64,000 nucleotides of DNA from assembly GCA_964406315.1 (NCBI GenBank), contig CAYORG010000009.1:18299-82298 (forward strand), in the 5' to 3' direction. A model generated the notes under the pieces. That model saw only the letters and a program-made list of their open reading frames with translations, was not told where the DNA came from and made no database searches. This DNA is from UBA10428 sp964406315 (lineage in GTDB: Bacteria; Bacteroidota; Bacteroidia; Bacteroidales; UBA10428). The position numbers were made by a program, and so were the translations under genes. Positions within the stretch are counted from its first letter, which is position 1. Every line of letters starts with the position of its first letter. Shown here piece by piece: positions 44,278 to 52,929 of this stretch.

Positions 44278-44319
44278 CAAATATAATCATTCGTCAAAGA
44301 AATCCAACCGTTCGTCAAA
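44278..44319 (-). promoter_or_regulatory. Consensus Bacteroidota promoter with two TTTGAC boxes (first microprotein)
   Basis: Minus strand: TTG (44305-44307), N19, TATATTTG (44278-44285), a full match to TTG-N19-TAnnTTTG. Two boxes TTTGACGAAyG at 44309-44319 and 44288-44298 are 21 bp apart. The start codon is 25 bp downstream. The layout is the same as at 44810-44851. Confidence 0.75.
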
Positions 44320-44461
44320 AAAAAATGTACTTTCATCCCAAAATTAAACGTTTTGAGTACTATTTTCCTTTTAGTATACGAATCGTGTAACAGTGTTTTT
44401 ACCAGGAGTTAGAAATATAACTAATTATAGATCAATTATTTAAGGTGAGTAGGTTCTCTTT

Positions 44462-44501
44462 AACCCTGCCTGCCGAACCGGCAGTCAGAAACACCAGGGT
44501 T
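44462..44501. repeat. GC-rich nested hairpin
   Basis: Outer arms AACCCTG (44462-44468) and CAGGGTT (44495-44501), inner CTGCCG-AAC-CGGCAG (44470-44484). A GC-rich island in AT-rich DNA; REP-like. Similar CCTGCC/GGCAGG words occur at 54827-54846. Confidence 0.5.
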
Positions 44502-44640
44502 TACACAACGATCAGTATAAATAAGAACGCAAAAATCAAATGATTAATCTGATTCTTATATTGAATTCATATTGTTTTTAAAAACTTTGCTCCAAAGTTT
44601 AAGAGGAATATTATCACTGCAAGAAGGCAGTACACAATGC

Positions 44641-44668
44641 AAAAAAAGCGATGAATAATCATCGCTTT
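44641..44668 (-). terminator. Rho-independent terminator of the second microprotein gene
   Basis: AAAGCGATG-AATAAT-CATCGCTTT (arms 44645-44653 and 44660-44668), followed on the minus strand by T7. It is 27 bp downstream of the microprotein stop. Confidence 0.88.
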
Positions 44669-44694
44669 CAGGAGTTAAAATATTTTATTTACTA

Positions 44695-44784
44695 TTAATC
44701 GTTTGATACTTCAGGTGCAGAATATACAATACATCCAATGCAGATCAGCGAAAGAAACGGTATCAAAATGGCTAATAGTATCAT
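44695..44784 (-). CDS. 29-aa membrane microprotein ending in APEVSND (second of a pair)
   Basis: ATG at 44782-44784 to TAA at 44695-44697. One helix (MILLAILIPFLSLICIGCIV, residues 1-20) then YSAPEVSND and stop. It is a paralogue of the 44152-44253 protein: shared residues include the N-terminal LL, central PF and SLI, a Gly, and the full C-terminal motif. It is expressed from its own promoter (44810-44851) and closed by its own terminator (44641-44668), so it is a complete minimal gene. Not recognised as a known family. Confidence 0.75.
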   Translation of the reverse strand: MILLAILIPFLSLICIGCIVYSAPEVSND

Positions 44785-44809
44785 GACTTTTTCTTATTGA
44801 ATTACATAA

Positions 44810-44851
44810 CAAATATACATTTTAGTCAAAAAAAAACAAACATTCGTCAAA
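44810..44851 (-). promoter_or_regulatory. Consensus promoter with two TTTGAC boxes (second microprotein)
   Basis: Minus strand: TTG (44837-44839), N19, TATATTTG (44810-44817). Boxes TTTGACGAATG (44841-44851) and TTTGACTAA (44822-44830) are 21 bp apart, at the same phase to the -7 element as in the other copy. The start codon is 26 bp downstream. Confidence 0.75.
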
Positions 44852-44907
44852 AAAAATTTCAACGGATCATTAACAAAAAGCAATAATTGGATTTAAAATA
44901 TTGATAA

Positions 44908-47199
44908 TCAATTTCTTGTATAAACAGTGATTTCGGCTCTTCTGTTTTCTCTGTGTATAGCAGGAGTACAATCCTGATAACACACTTTTCTCAAGTGTTT
45001 TTCGCCATAACCAAGATCGGTAATTCTTGTGCGATCAATTCCGTTGCTTATAAGATAATCTTTCACGTATCTTGCTCTTTCGGCCGCCAGGCCATAATTG
45101 TAATCTTTGCTGCCCTGAATATCGGTGTAACCATCTACTTCTATAAGGTAATCGTTATGATTCTTCAGGATATTCAGCAGATCATCAATTTTCTTCAACT
45201 CCATTGCCGTAGGTTTATAATTATCAAATGGGAAAAACAATGTTGTTTTTTTAATGATTTCCCTTTTTTCTGGTGTCGTTGCAGATTCACTTCGTAATTC
45301 AGCCGGTTTGGAATGAAACTCTCTGATAGCTGATCTGAGTTCAAGCTTTGAATCATCCGAATAGGCAGCAATGAATGCACCCTTTACATTGCATTGCCGG
45401 CGCACTGCATTTGCTTCAAAAAAAGATCGGAAATCACCAATTGCATACTTATACCAATTGTCTTCTTCAAACATAAATATTTCTCTTGATCCCTTGTATA
45501 TTTTTTTTAAAGCCCCTTCGTCCAAAGGCACCCTGCTTGCAGCAATCTGCAAGCGAAATAAAGTCCCGGAAACCGGAGCAGGTTGCTCTTCAACTGTTTT
45601 CTCAAGAAGAATTGTTTCTTCAATAACAGGTTCAATTTCTTTTTCCGGAGCTGGCATGGAATCCGGTTCAACCTTTACAATAGGAAATCTACCGATATTC
45701 ACTTCATACAATCCAACAGATGGAGCTGATGCTGTGGAAACATAGAATTCTTCCATTTCATAGCCCTCACTCGATACGATTAAGTTGTATTCCTCTCCGG
45801 GCATTCCAATAAGACTGAATCTGCCATTATCTGCAAGGATCATCTCAGACTTTTCATCTCCGGGTGCAGAATAACTAACTGCTACATTTTTCAGGTTGTC
45901 TCCTGTTTTCTGATCTGTCACCTCTCCTATTGCACGCACCATATTCAGCTCGAATTGATATATATCCGCCCTTGATTGGGTCTTTGTACGATCGGATATT
46001 ACAAATCCAATGGTATGATCCTCAGATAAGGACAATCCAAATTCATCGTATTGCGAATTTATTGGCGAACCAAGATTTACCGGAATGGATGACGGTTTAT
46101 TTAAATTCACATAATAGAGATCATAACCTCCTAATCCCCCATGACCATCTGATGCAAAAAACAAAATGGTGTCATTCACTAAAAAGGGATAACATTCGTT
46201 TCCTTTGGTGTTAATAAAACCGTCGATTAAGGCCGGCCTGTTGTATCCATAAGAACCTCTGTATGAAATGTACAAATCCAGTCCCCCAATGCCTTCCTCT
46301 GCATCGGAAGCAAAAACAAGGATTTGTCCTGTATGATTTACTGCCGGGAAAAATATGTTTTCTTCAAAATCATCAAACGACACAATCTCTTCTTTTGAAA
46401 ACCTGGTACCGGCATTTTCAATAAATGCGCGCTTTAATTTATATCGTTTATCTGCATTGGTGTTTTCGCTTACCGATTTGAAAATTTCACCTGTAGAATT
46501 TGCAATGGCAAATCCTTTTAACACTTCTTTGTTGTTTCCGAATATCATAACTTTTTTTGATTTGCTATCAGGATTATCGGAAAGCGAACGAACATATACA
46601 GTTCTTAATAAGGGATCGCTTCCTGCAAATTCGCGGTTCGACTCAAAATACAAATTGTTGTCGTACACCCTCGGATTGTAATCTTCTTCATCAGAACTGA
46701 AAGAAAGCAATTGAAGGGAAATAAATGAAGTATCAAGGTAGTATTTTTCAATATCTTCTATGCTTTTAATATTCCTGAGAACCCTAAGATCATGGTTTTC
46801 CATCAGATTGTTGTAGCTCATGTAATAACTCCTTGCATCATCATTCCTGCCCAATTTCATCAGCAAATCGCCATATTCTAAAAAAATTTCAGGTTCAAGG
46901 TATTCTGATTTTGAAATGATCTGTGCATACAATTCATCAGCTTTTGCATATTCTTCAATCTTTTCATAACAACGGGCACACTGCAGATAAGCCTGCACAT
47001 TATCAAATTCGGTCTGAATGATTTTTGTATAGTAGTGAATTGCTTTCTCATATTTCTCCAATTGATAATAATGACCAGCCTTTTCGAAATATTTTTCAGT
47101 TTTCTGTGGAAAAGCATTCCGGGTGAAAAGAAGGAAAACAAGAAAAGTAAGATACGTCCCTAAGGTAAGCCTAGGGTTTAGTTTTAGGGTATAACACAT
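44908..47199 (-). CDS. PorE-like outer-membrane protein: TPR, PD40 propeller, SPOR-like, OmpA C-terminal domain
   Basis: 763 aa. Signal peptide (about 1-31), TPR units (35-140: KAGHYYQLEKYEKAIHYYTK), PD40/WD40-like propeller (about 155-415: NPRVYDNNLYFESNREF, ILVFASDAEEGIGGLD), a carboxypeptidase-regulatory-like domain (420-505), a SPOR-like module (545-630), and an OmpA domain (650-763: VDGYTDIQGSKDYNYGLAAE, ENRRAEITVYTRN) for peptidoglycan binding. The same order without SPOR is known for PorE of the type IX secretion system. The inserted SPOR-like module is unusual. Likely a T9SS/envelope anchor; other TPR-PD40-OmpA roles possible. Confidence 0.85.
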   Translation of the reverse strand: MCYTLKLNPRLTLGTYLTFLVFLLFTRNAFPQKTEKYFEKAGHYYQLEKYEKAIHYYTKIIQTEFDNVQAYLQCARCYEKIEEYAKADELYAQIISKSEYLEPEIFLEYGDLLMKLGRNDDARSYYMSYNNLMENHDLRVLRNIKSIEDIEKYYLDTSFISLQLLSFSSDEEDYNPRVYDNNLYFESNREFAGSDPLLRTVYVRSLSDNPDSKSKKVMIFGNNKEVLKGFAIANSTGEIFKSVSENTNADKRYKLKRAFIENAGTRFSKEEIVSFDDFEENIFFPAVNHTGQILVFASDAEEGIGGLDLYISYRGSYGYNRPALIDGFINTKGNECYPFLVNDTILFFASDGHGGLGGYDLYYVNLNKPSSIPVNLGSPINSQYDEFGLSLSEDHTIGFVISDRTKTQSRADIYQFELNMVRAIGEVTDQKTGDNLKNVAVSYSAPGDEKSEMILADNGRFSLIGMPGEEYNLIVSSEGYEMEEFYVSTASAPSVGLYEVNIGRFPIVKVEPDSMPAPEKEIEPVIEETILLEKTVEEQPAPVSGTLFRLQIAASRVPLDEGALKKIYKGSREIFMFEEDNWYKYAIGDFRSFFEANAVRRQCNVKGAFIAAYSDDSKLELRSAIREFHSKPAELRSESATTPEKREIIKKTTLFFPFDNYKPTAMELKKIDDLLNILKNHNDYLIEVDGYTDIQGSKDYNYGLAAERARYVKDYLISNGIDRTRITDLGYGEKHLRKVCYQDCTPAIHRENRRAEITVYTRN

Positions 47200-47232
47200 A
47201 AAAAATTAACTGCTTTTATTCAATAACTTGTG

Positions 47233-49554
47233 TTACGGTTTTTGAATTTTATTGATCAGCAATTTAATATTTTTTCTTGTATCATCATCAAAGTCTTTCA
47301 AAGTAATATTTTTATGCTCACAATAATTGATAAATTGTGAAGCCAAAATTGTCCTTGAAAGTCCATTTTCTAAAATATAATCAGAATTCCTTTCGGTAAT
47401 ACCTTCTCTTTTTTGAATCACAAACTTCTTAAAATCCAGAGTTGAAAAAATATCTTCGGGATATTCAAAATCCATTACTTTAATAAGTTGTTGTTCGAGT
47501 TCTCCATTTTTCTTAAAGAATATAGATTTGAGAAGATCAGAAAGCACTTCATCCGATCTTGATTCTCCCATTGTAAGTACAGAAAATCCAACTTTCCATC
47601 CCAGCAATATATTAGATAATACAGGAATATTTGTAAGGCCCGTTGAGGGAATAAATGAAGGCAAAGGTTCCATAGCGGCCAGGCGACAGAAAGCATTTAA
47701 ATAATAGTACATTACAGTATCTTCAACAATAATGTTATTTCCTGATTGAATAAAATCCTGGTTGTTTATTCTCACTCCCATGAGTGAATACACTGGAGAC
47801 AAAGTATCAGAAGAGGCCGAATACAGATCATTTGCATGCAGAATGATCGTTTCGCTTCGATCATCCTGATCATCAGTTCTTTGTACTGCAAGTATCCGGT
47901 ACAACTTATTTGCATTAATAAGATGCGGAGAATGTGTACAATAAATGATTTGCATCGTTGACTTCAGATCTTCAAAAACCTTCAATACATCTTCCTGTGC
48001 ACGGGCATGCAGGCTGAGGCCGGGTTCATCAATCAGAATTACTCTTGATACATGGTTTTTCTTTGCAGTGGCCTTTAATTCGAGGTAAAAAGAAAGAAAC
48101 CATCGCACACCCCTGCTCCTTTGTTTAGGATACAAACTTTCCTGTTTGTCCTTGATCCAAAACTCAAGATAAGGTTTCCCGCTTTTTTCCGGGTGGGTAT
48201 AATCATAATGCTCCAGTTCAAAATTCAGGTTAATTTTATTGTCTCTGCCTACACTCTGACTCCAGTAGTCCTGAAAATTAATCGTTATTTCTCCATTTAG
48301 GTTTTCAATCTTTTGTTTCAGGATACGATGGTTTTTTTCCCTGAAAAATGCTGCATCCAGTCCTGCTACTTCAAGAAAATTCCTTGCTGCCTTGTATCCT
48401 TCAACGTTGGTATTTTCATTTAGAATATCTTCCAGATCGATTTTATTCGGCAAAAGGCTGCTAAAATCTTCAAAAAACTCAAATACAGGCAAGTATTGAA
48501 ATAATATTTCTCCAAGATCATAAACATCATAAAGCTCTCGTTCCTGTTGAATTTCATTTTCTGCCTCAACTTCTGCCTGTTTGAATTTAACTCCTGAGAG
48601 TACTTTGGCAGCAATAGTTTTTTGAAGTGCTGCTTCGTCTTTTATTTCCTGATAGGTTTTCTCAATAAGCTTGAGTTCAGAGTATATTTGCTGCAGTTTA
48701 TTGTAAGCTGATTTCTGGTCCTTTTCGCTTGTGGAAATTTCATACTGATGCTCAACCTCCCTGTAATTTGCCCTGTAGGTTTCAAGTTCTGTAGTAACAT
48801 CAAAAACCTTTTGTACAATGTTGTTGCATAATTTACATGCGGTAACCTTTTCGGACAATTCCTGGGTTTTTGTCTTTGTCTTTTCAAAATCTTCAACTTT
48901 CTTTTTAAAATCCTCTTCAGCAGCAGTGTACTCCGAATGCATTGATTCAAGTTCCTTCTCGGCTATCAACTTTGCATCGGGCTGTTTTGCTTTTCTTAAT
49001 TTTTTCTTTGCTTCATCCAGTTTTTTTCTTCTTGCTGTCAGGTTTTGTTGCGATTCTTCTTTCAGTCTTTCAGCAACTTCCATCTCCTTAAATAATCCAT
49101 CGGAAACAGCAAACAACTTATTGATCTCTTCCTGCGTCCTGTTTTCAATTTCAAGTTTCTTAAGTTCAAGATTTTCAAAATAGTCAAGGACTTCGTCACT
49201 TGAAAAGTACAACAGGCTGGATCGATCTGTTTTCCATTTTCTTGTTAATGTGAATTCTTTTTTTGATTGCAAAAGTTCAAGGATCGGTGTTGGAATTCTG
49301 TTGGTTTCAAGCAAATCGGCTATTTTCTTTTTTTCAAGTTCAAAATTACAGCTTACCACCGGTATTGAAAGGTCACTCCTCAGTACATCTTCATTGATAT
49401 TCCCGGTGTAAAAACTATGCAATGCCTCCAGAACAGATGTTTTACCAGACTCATTCTGTCCAATCAGGGCAGTGATATTATCATGAGCTAAATCACACAA
49501 CCCTGAATAGATGATAGAACGATAATTTTGAATGTTGAACGATAATAATTTCAT
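47233..49554 (-). CDS. OLD-family-like AAA ATPase with a Rad50-type zinc hook and degenerate TOPRIM-like C-terminus
   Basis: 773 aa, cytoplasmic. N-terminal ABC/RecF-type ATPase half with Walker A GQNESGKT (32-39). Two long coiled coils (about 130-240 and 245-320) meet at CKLC (Cys240, Cys243), the CxxC apex typical of Rad50 zinc hooks. The C-terminal ATPase half has SRGVRWFLSFYLEL and Walker B VILIDEPGLSLH, then a His switch YCTHSPH. The last 220 residues sit where OLD nucleases have a TOPRIM: the first Glu is present (NIIVEDT), but the Asp-x-Asp is replaced by LTMGESRSDE. Possible DNA repair or defence role; no partner gene adjacent. Confidence 0.82.
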   Translation of the reverse strand: MKLLSFNIQNYRSIIYSGLCDLAHDNITALIGQNESGKTSVLEALHSFYTGNINEDVLRSDLSIPVVSCNFELEKKKIADLLETNRIPTPILELLQSKKEFTLTRKWKTDRSSLLYFSSDEVLDYFENLELKKLEIENRTQEEINKLFAVSDGLFKEMEVAERLKEESQQNLTARRKKLDEAKKKLRKAKQPDAKLIAEKELESMHSEYTAAEEDFKKKVEDFEKTKTKTQELSEKVTACKLCNNIVQKVFDVTTELETYRANYREVEHQYEISTSEKDQKSAYNKLQQIYSELKLIEKTYQEIKDEAALQKTIAAKVLSGVKFKQAEVEAENEIQQERELYDVYDLGEILFQYLPVFEFFEDFSSLLPNKIDLEDILNENTNVEGYKAARNFLEVAGLDAAFFREKNHRILKQKIENLNGEITINFQDYWSQSVGRDNKINLNFELEHYDYTHPEKSGKPYLEFWIKDKQESLYPKQRSRGVRWFLSFYLELKATAKKNHVSRVILIDEPGLSLHARAQEDVLKVFEDLKSTMQIIYCTHSPHLINANKLYRILAVQRTDDQDDRSETIILHANDLYSASSDTLSPVYSLMGVRINNQDFIQSGNNIIVEDTVMYYYLNAFCRLAAMEPLPSFIPSTGLTNIPVLSNILLGWKVGFSVLTMGESRSDEVLSDLLKSIFFKKNGELEQQLIKVMDFEYPEDIFSTLDFKKFVIQKREGITERNSDYILENGLSRTILASQFINYCEHKNITLKDFDDDTRKNIKLLINKIQKP

Positions 49555-49825
49555 TATTTAAAACAAATAATAGGCACTTAGATAATACCTGCTGTTAAAT
49601 AACTTCAATTCTTTTCCGTAATTGTGGAAAAGCATAAAAAAGATACTTCTGTTATGTATTGGTGTATACGAAATTTTCACAAAATTAAGTTATTAAACCC
49701 TATTGATCAGTTTGTTTTTTAACTTTTAACAGCCTTTGTTTAAAATAAAATATTCTTTGACTGTTAATAAATATGAAATTCTACGTTAAAATTCAGGATA
49801 GGTTATTACAAATCATTCAGAAAGG

Positions 49826-50644
49826 CTAATTCACTGTCTGACGGAACCGAAAACCAAATATTGACATATCATCAAGCTGAGACAAATCACCTTTCCAGGC
49901 ATGTATATTATCGATCAGCGCTATTTTTTGTTTATCCATGGAAAGTTTGCATACATTCAACAGGAGGTTTCGGAATGGGCGGTACTTATATTTCTTTCCC
50001 TCGGAGCCTCCAAACTGATCAACATATCCGTCTGAAAACAAATACACCATATCTCCTTCCTGAAGTTTTACTTCGTGGTTTCTGAATGATGTTTCCTCTT
50101 CAGCTGCAATGCCTATAGGCATTTTATCGCCGGGAATTTCTACCAATCGATGAGAATTTTTTATGATGTAAATAGGATTGAAAGCGCCTGCATATTGCAG
50201 CAATCCGGATGAAGTATCTATCTTGCAAAAAGACATGTCTATTCCGTCTTTCTGCTCATTATCTTCTCCAGTCTGTTTAAGAGATTTCATAACATATTCC
50301 CGCAATTTGTTCAGAACACCTGAAGGGATGACGGTTTCATCCCGATCAACGATCTGATTAAGGAACGAAATGCCGAGAATACTTAAAAATGCCCCGGGAA
50401 CACCATGACCTGTGCAATCTGCCAGAGCAACGAACAAATAATGTTTCTTTTTCGAAACCCAGTAAAAATCACCACTCACTATGTCTTTTGGAATATACAA
50501 CAGAAAATGCTCCGGAAAGAGTTTCTCCAGTTCTGATTTGTCCGGCAAAAGTGCCTTTTGAATGTAACTGGCATATTTCAAACTCTGCGTTAATTCCTTC
50601 TTTTGTTTCTCAAATTTATGTTTTACATCTTCCACGTCATACAT
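49826..50644 (-). CDS. SpoIIE-type PP2C protein serine phosphatase
   Basis: 272 aa, cytoplasmic. A short coiled N-terminus (KFEKQKKELTQSLKYASYIQ, the family prefix) leads into the PP2C_SIG domain with metal Asp motifs SGDFYW and ALADCTGHGVPGAFLS, GDMVYLFSDGYVDQFGG, and the final DDMSIFGFRF. Such enzymes dephosphorylate anti-sigma antagonists or act downstream of response regulators. No sensor domain. It is divergent from the 50813-50968 microprotein. Confidence 0.92.
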   Translation of the reverse strand: MYDVEDVKHKFEKQKKELTQSLKYASYIQKALLPDKSELEKLFPEHFLLYIPKDIVSGDFYWVSKKKHYLFVALADCTGHGVPGAFLSILGISFLNQIVDRDETVIPSGVLNKLREYVMKSLKQTGEDNEQKDGIDMSFCKIDTSSGLLQYAGAFNPIYIIKNSHRLVEIPGDKMPIGIAAEEETSFRNHEVKLQEGDMVYLFSDGYVDQFGGSEGKKYKYRPFRNLLLNVCKLSMDKQKIALIDNIHAWKGDLSQLDDMSIFGFRFRQTVN

Positions 50645-50738
50645 TATCTAAATGATATTACAAACTTTAAATTTTTACCAACTTATTAAAATACAACACT
50701 TTATTTTACAGAATCTGGTAAAAATGAATAAAAAAAAC

Positions 50739-50746
50739 TATATTTG
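50739..50746 (+). promoter_or_regulatory. Candidate -7 element for the 51-aa microprotein
   Basis: TATATTTG matches TAnnTTTG, 66 bp before the ATG at 50813; the -33 position has only a CTG-like match. Confidence 0.45.
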
Positions 50747-50812
50747 AAATATTCTATATACCCTACCTATACCTGATTTTTCATTATTTAGTGAATTTTT
50801 TAAGACAGTAAA

Positions 50813-50968
50813 ATGCATGTTCTGTTAATTATATTTTATGTTTTCTGTGCATCATTTTTTATCATGTACATGCTTACTGTATTTGCCCCTGAATACATTG
50901 AAGATAAGTTTGGCAATCTCATTCGCAGAAAAAAAAAATTTACAGAGACGAAAGAAGCGAAAATCTAA
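50813..50968 (+). CDS. 51-aa membrane microprotein with basic tail
   Basis: ATG at 50813-50815 to TAA at 50966-50968. One hydrophobic helix (MHVLLIIFYVFCASFFIMYM, 1-20), then LTVFAPEYIED and a basic tail NLIRRKKKF. The segment VFAPE resembles the APE motif of the pair at 44.2-44.8 kb, but overall similarity is weak. The gene contains an A10 run (50929-50938) and overlaps the 3' end of the convergent gene by 29 bp. A TATATTTG box lies upstream. Function unknown. Confidence 0.5.
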   Translation: MHVLLIIFYVFCASFFIMYMLTVFAPEYIEDKFGNLIRRKKKFTETKEAKI

Positions 50969-52904
50969 AGATCATTAAATCTCCGTTACTTAAGGCCAGT
51001 AAAAGCCCATTTGAATCTGAGACAATGCTATTTACTTCATTGTATCCGCCAAATTCTTTAACACGTATTACAGATCCGCTGGGAGAAAATGTTTTTATCT
51101 TTGCACCATTCTCTTTCTGTTCAAGCACCAGCAGGTTACCCTGAGCCACAATTGCCATATCTCTTATTTCCTGAGACGGATCGGATTTATCATAATCCTG
51201 CAACCATAATTTTTTGCCTTCTGCACTATATGCTGCATAAAAAATTTTATTACCGTTTGCACCGGAAAAATAAAAGCCTGAATTTCCTGAACCTGCACAA
51301 TTTGTAGCTGTTAAGGAAGAATTGAGTATATCATCCCATAGAATGTATCTTCTTGAATCAGTATACAACAGCCAGTTGGAACCACACAGAAGCATATTTC
51401 CTGCATAATCAATATTGATATCGTTGATGGAACCAACTCCTGTATAAATCCTTTCCGATACCTTTTTTGCTTCCGAATTAAATACAGTAACTGCATAATG
51501 ACTCTGAAGTGTGTCTTTAGCAATGGATCCTCCAATGTAAATCCTGTCATTGTGATCGATCGCACAGGATTTAATTTGCCTTTTGCCAAGATTTTTATTC
51601 CATATCTTTTTCCCATCTGAACCCAGTTTGAACATCCATCCCATTCTGGAAGCACTATCCTGTGTAACATGTGTGTATCCCAGAACAATTATATCTCCCC
51701 TTGAATCGACCAGGACAGAGCTTATACTATCCTCGAAAGGCTGACCTACAGTTTTATTCCACAGCATTTTACCGGTGTTATCCAATTTAATGATCCAGGC
51801 ATCTGCATAAGCAGTATCATTCTCTCTTGAATTACAGGCAACTACAAATTCACCATTCTTTGTTGATGCAATAACTCCTCCTGATTCAATTCTTCCATTA
51901 TTATCAAAACCTCTTGCCCACAGTAAAGAAGGATTGCTAAGACTGTTGTTCTGAACAAATTTTGTCCCGAGCTCAGCGGCCTTTAAATTGAAAATATCAA
52001 TAAAGTACATGCCGTCAGGATACCTCTCGATAAACTCATTGTATGCTTCAAGAGATTTTACACGCTTGGCCTTTTCATAAAGAATCGCCTGTTGTCGGCT
52101 TTTTGCCTCGGCAATTTCAAGAGCATCCGGATACGATTGTATAAAATTGTCGTATGCACCAAGCGTATTGATACGCTTTGCTTCAGCAAAAGCAGCTGCA
52201 TTTCTTAATTTAATCGCTGCCTGTATGTATTCCGATTCAGGAAAGGATGTGATGTAGTTTGTATAGGCACTCACAGTATTTTGCGATTTTGCTCTTTCAA
52301 AAGAAAGCTTATTGATTTGTCGGTTGGCTTTGTCTACCTGGGCTGCATCAGGAAATTTCGTAATGAATTCCTTATAGCCTTCCAGTGTATTTTGCTTTTC
52401 ATACTTCCTGTATTCAAACTGATTCCGAATGTGTATTACATTATCGTAATGCCTGAAATTTGGATATCTGTTCAAGACTTCGTACACTGCATCGAGGTTA
52501 TTCTCTTCCCTGATATACTTAATCAATCGTGCTTCCATTGCTTCCATTGCAATTTCAATTTTTTTCTTCACAGGTCTGCTGGTTCTGCGGACTTCCGTAT
52601 TCATAAAATACTCTCCGATTAACTCAATGTCTTCCTGCGACAACTCATTTGTTCTTCCTTCTATTCTTTCAACATACTGCCAGCTATCTATGATATTAAA
52701 ATAAGGAGATTCATCATCAGCCAAAACCAGTGCCATGCCAAAGTTGGCTCCGACATTTTCATGCTCGTCAGAAACAGCTTTGGCAAAAGCCTCTTTTGCT
52801 TTTTCATAGTCTTTTTTCTCCAGACTTTTAAAACCTTTCTTGATATTCTGACCGCTTGTCAAAATACAGGCAAACAACATGATAAGGGTAAATATGTTTC
52901 TCAT
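50940..52904 (-). CDS. Envelope protein with TPR-like helical repeats and a C-terminal beta-propeller
   Basis: 654 aa. Signal peptide (about 1-18), N-terminal TPR (KKGFKSLEKKDYEKAKEAFA), then about five approximately 35-residue helical repeats of the form YxxFIxxFPDAxxxxxA (residues about 165-320, such as NTLEGYKEFITKFPDAAQ). After that a propeller of about seven blades (330-650, with repeated WIIKLDNTGKMLWNKTVG, GDIIVLGYT, YIGGSIAKD). Likely a periplasmic or surface scaffold. Same strand and 25 bp from the OmpA gene start region, so probably co-transcribed with 52930-54327. Confidence 0.8.
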   Translation of the reverse strand: MRNIFTLIMLFACILTSGQNIKKGFKSLEKKDYEKAKEAFAKAVSDEHENVGANFGMALVLADDESPYFNIIDSWQYVERIEGRTNELSQEDIELIGEYFMNTEVRRTSRPVKKKIEIAMEAMEARLIKYIREENNLDAVYEVLNRYPNFRHYDNVIHIRNQFEYRKYEKQNTLEGYKEFITKFPDAAQVDKANRQINKLSFERAKSQNTVSAYTNYITSFPESEYIQAAIKLRNAAAFAEAKRINTLGAYDNFIQSYPDALEIAEAKSRQQAILYEKAKRVKSLEAYNEFIERYPDGMYFIDIFNLKAAELGTKFVQNNSLSNPSLLWARGFDNNGRIESGGVIASTKNGEFVVACNSRENDTAYADAWIIKLDNTGKMLWNKTVGQPFEDSISSVLVDSRGDIIVLGYTHVTQDSASRMGWMFKLGSDGKKIWNKNLGKRQIKSCAIDHNDRIYIGGSIAKDTLQSHYAVTVFNSEAKKVSERIYTGVGSINDINIDYAGNMLLCGSNWLLYTDSRRYILWDDILNSSLTATNCAGSGNSGFYFSGANGNKIFYAAYSAEGKKLWLQDYDKSDPSQEIRDMAIVAQGNLLVLEQKENGAKIKTFSPSGSVIRVKEFGGYNEVNSIVSDSNGLLLALSNGDLMIFRFSLLSSL

Positions 52905-52929
52905 GATTACTTATGTATTCAGGTTAGAT

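Larger units (their letters stand above)
44098..44907. other. 810-bp spacer holding two microprotein genes, their promoters, a terminator and a GC-rich stem
   Basis: This stretch is not empty: it contains two short minus-strand genes (44152-44253 and 44695-44784) with identical promoter layouts (44278-44319 and 44810-44851), a terminator (44641-44668) and a GC-rich nested hairpin (44462-44501). Confidence 0.7.

Noticed and set aside
44462..44501. GC-rich stem considered as a terminator of the upstream microprotein gene
   Set aside because: No T-run on either strand, and the gene already has a better terminator at 44641-44668.
47233..49554. Gabija/OLD-type anti-phage island
   Set aside because: Only one gene fits; no UvrD-like partner (GajB), restriction genes, integrase or other defence genes nearby, so only the ATPase itself is reported.
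49583..49663. 26-codon minus-strand micro-ORF before the OLD-like ATPase (MLFHNYGKELK...)
   Set aside because: No helix, no promoter or terminator, no second copy; too short to support.
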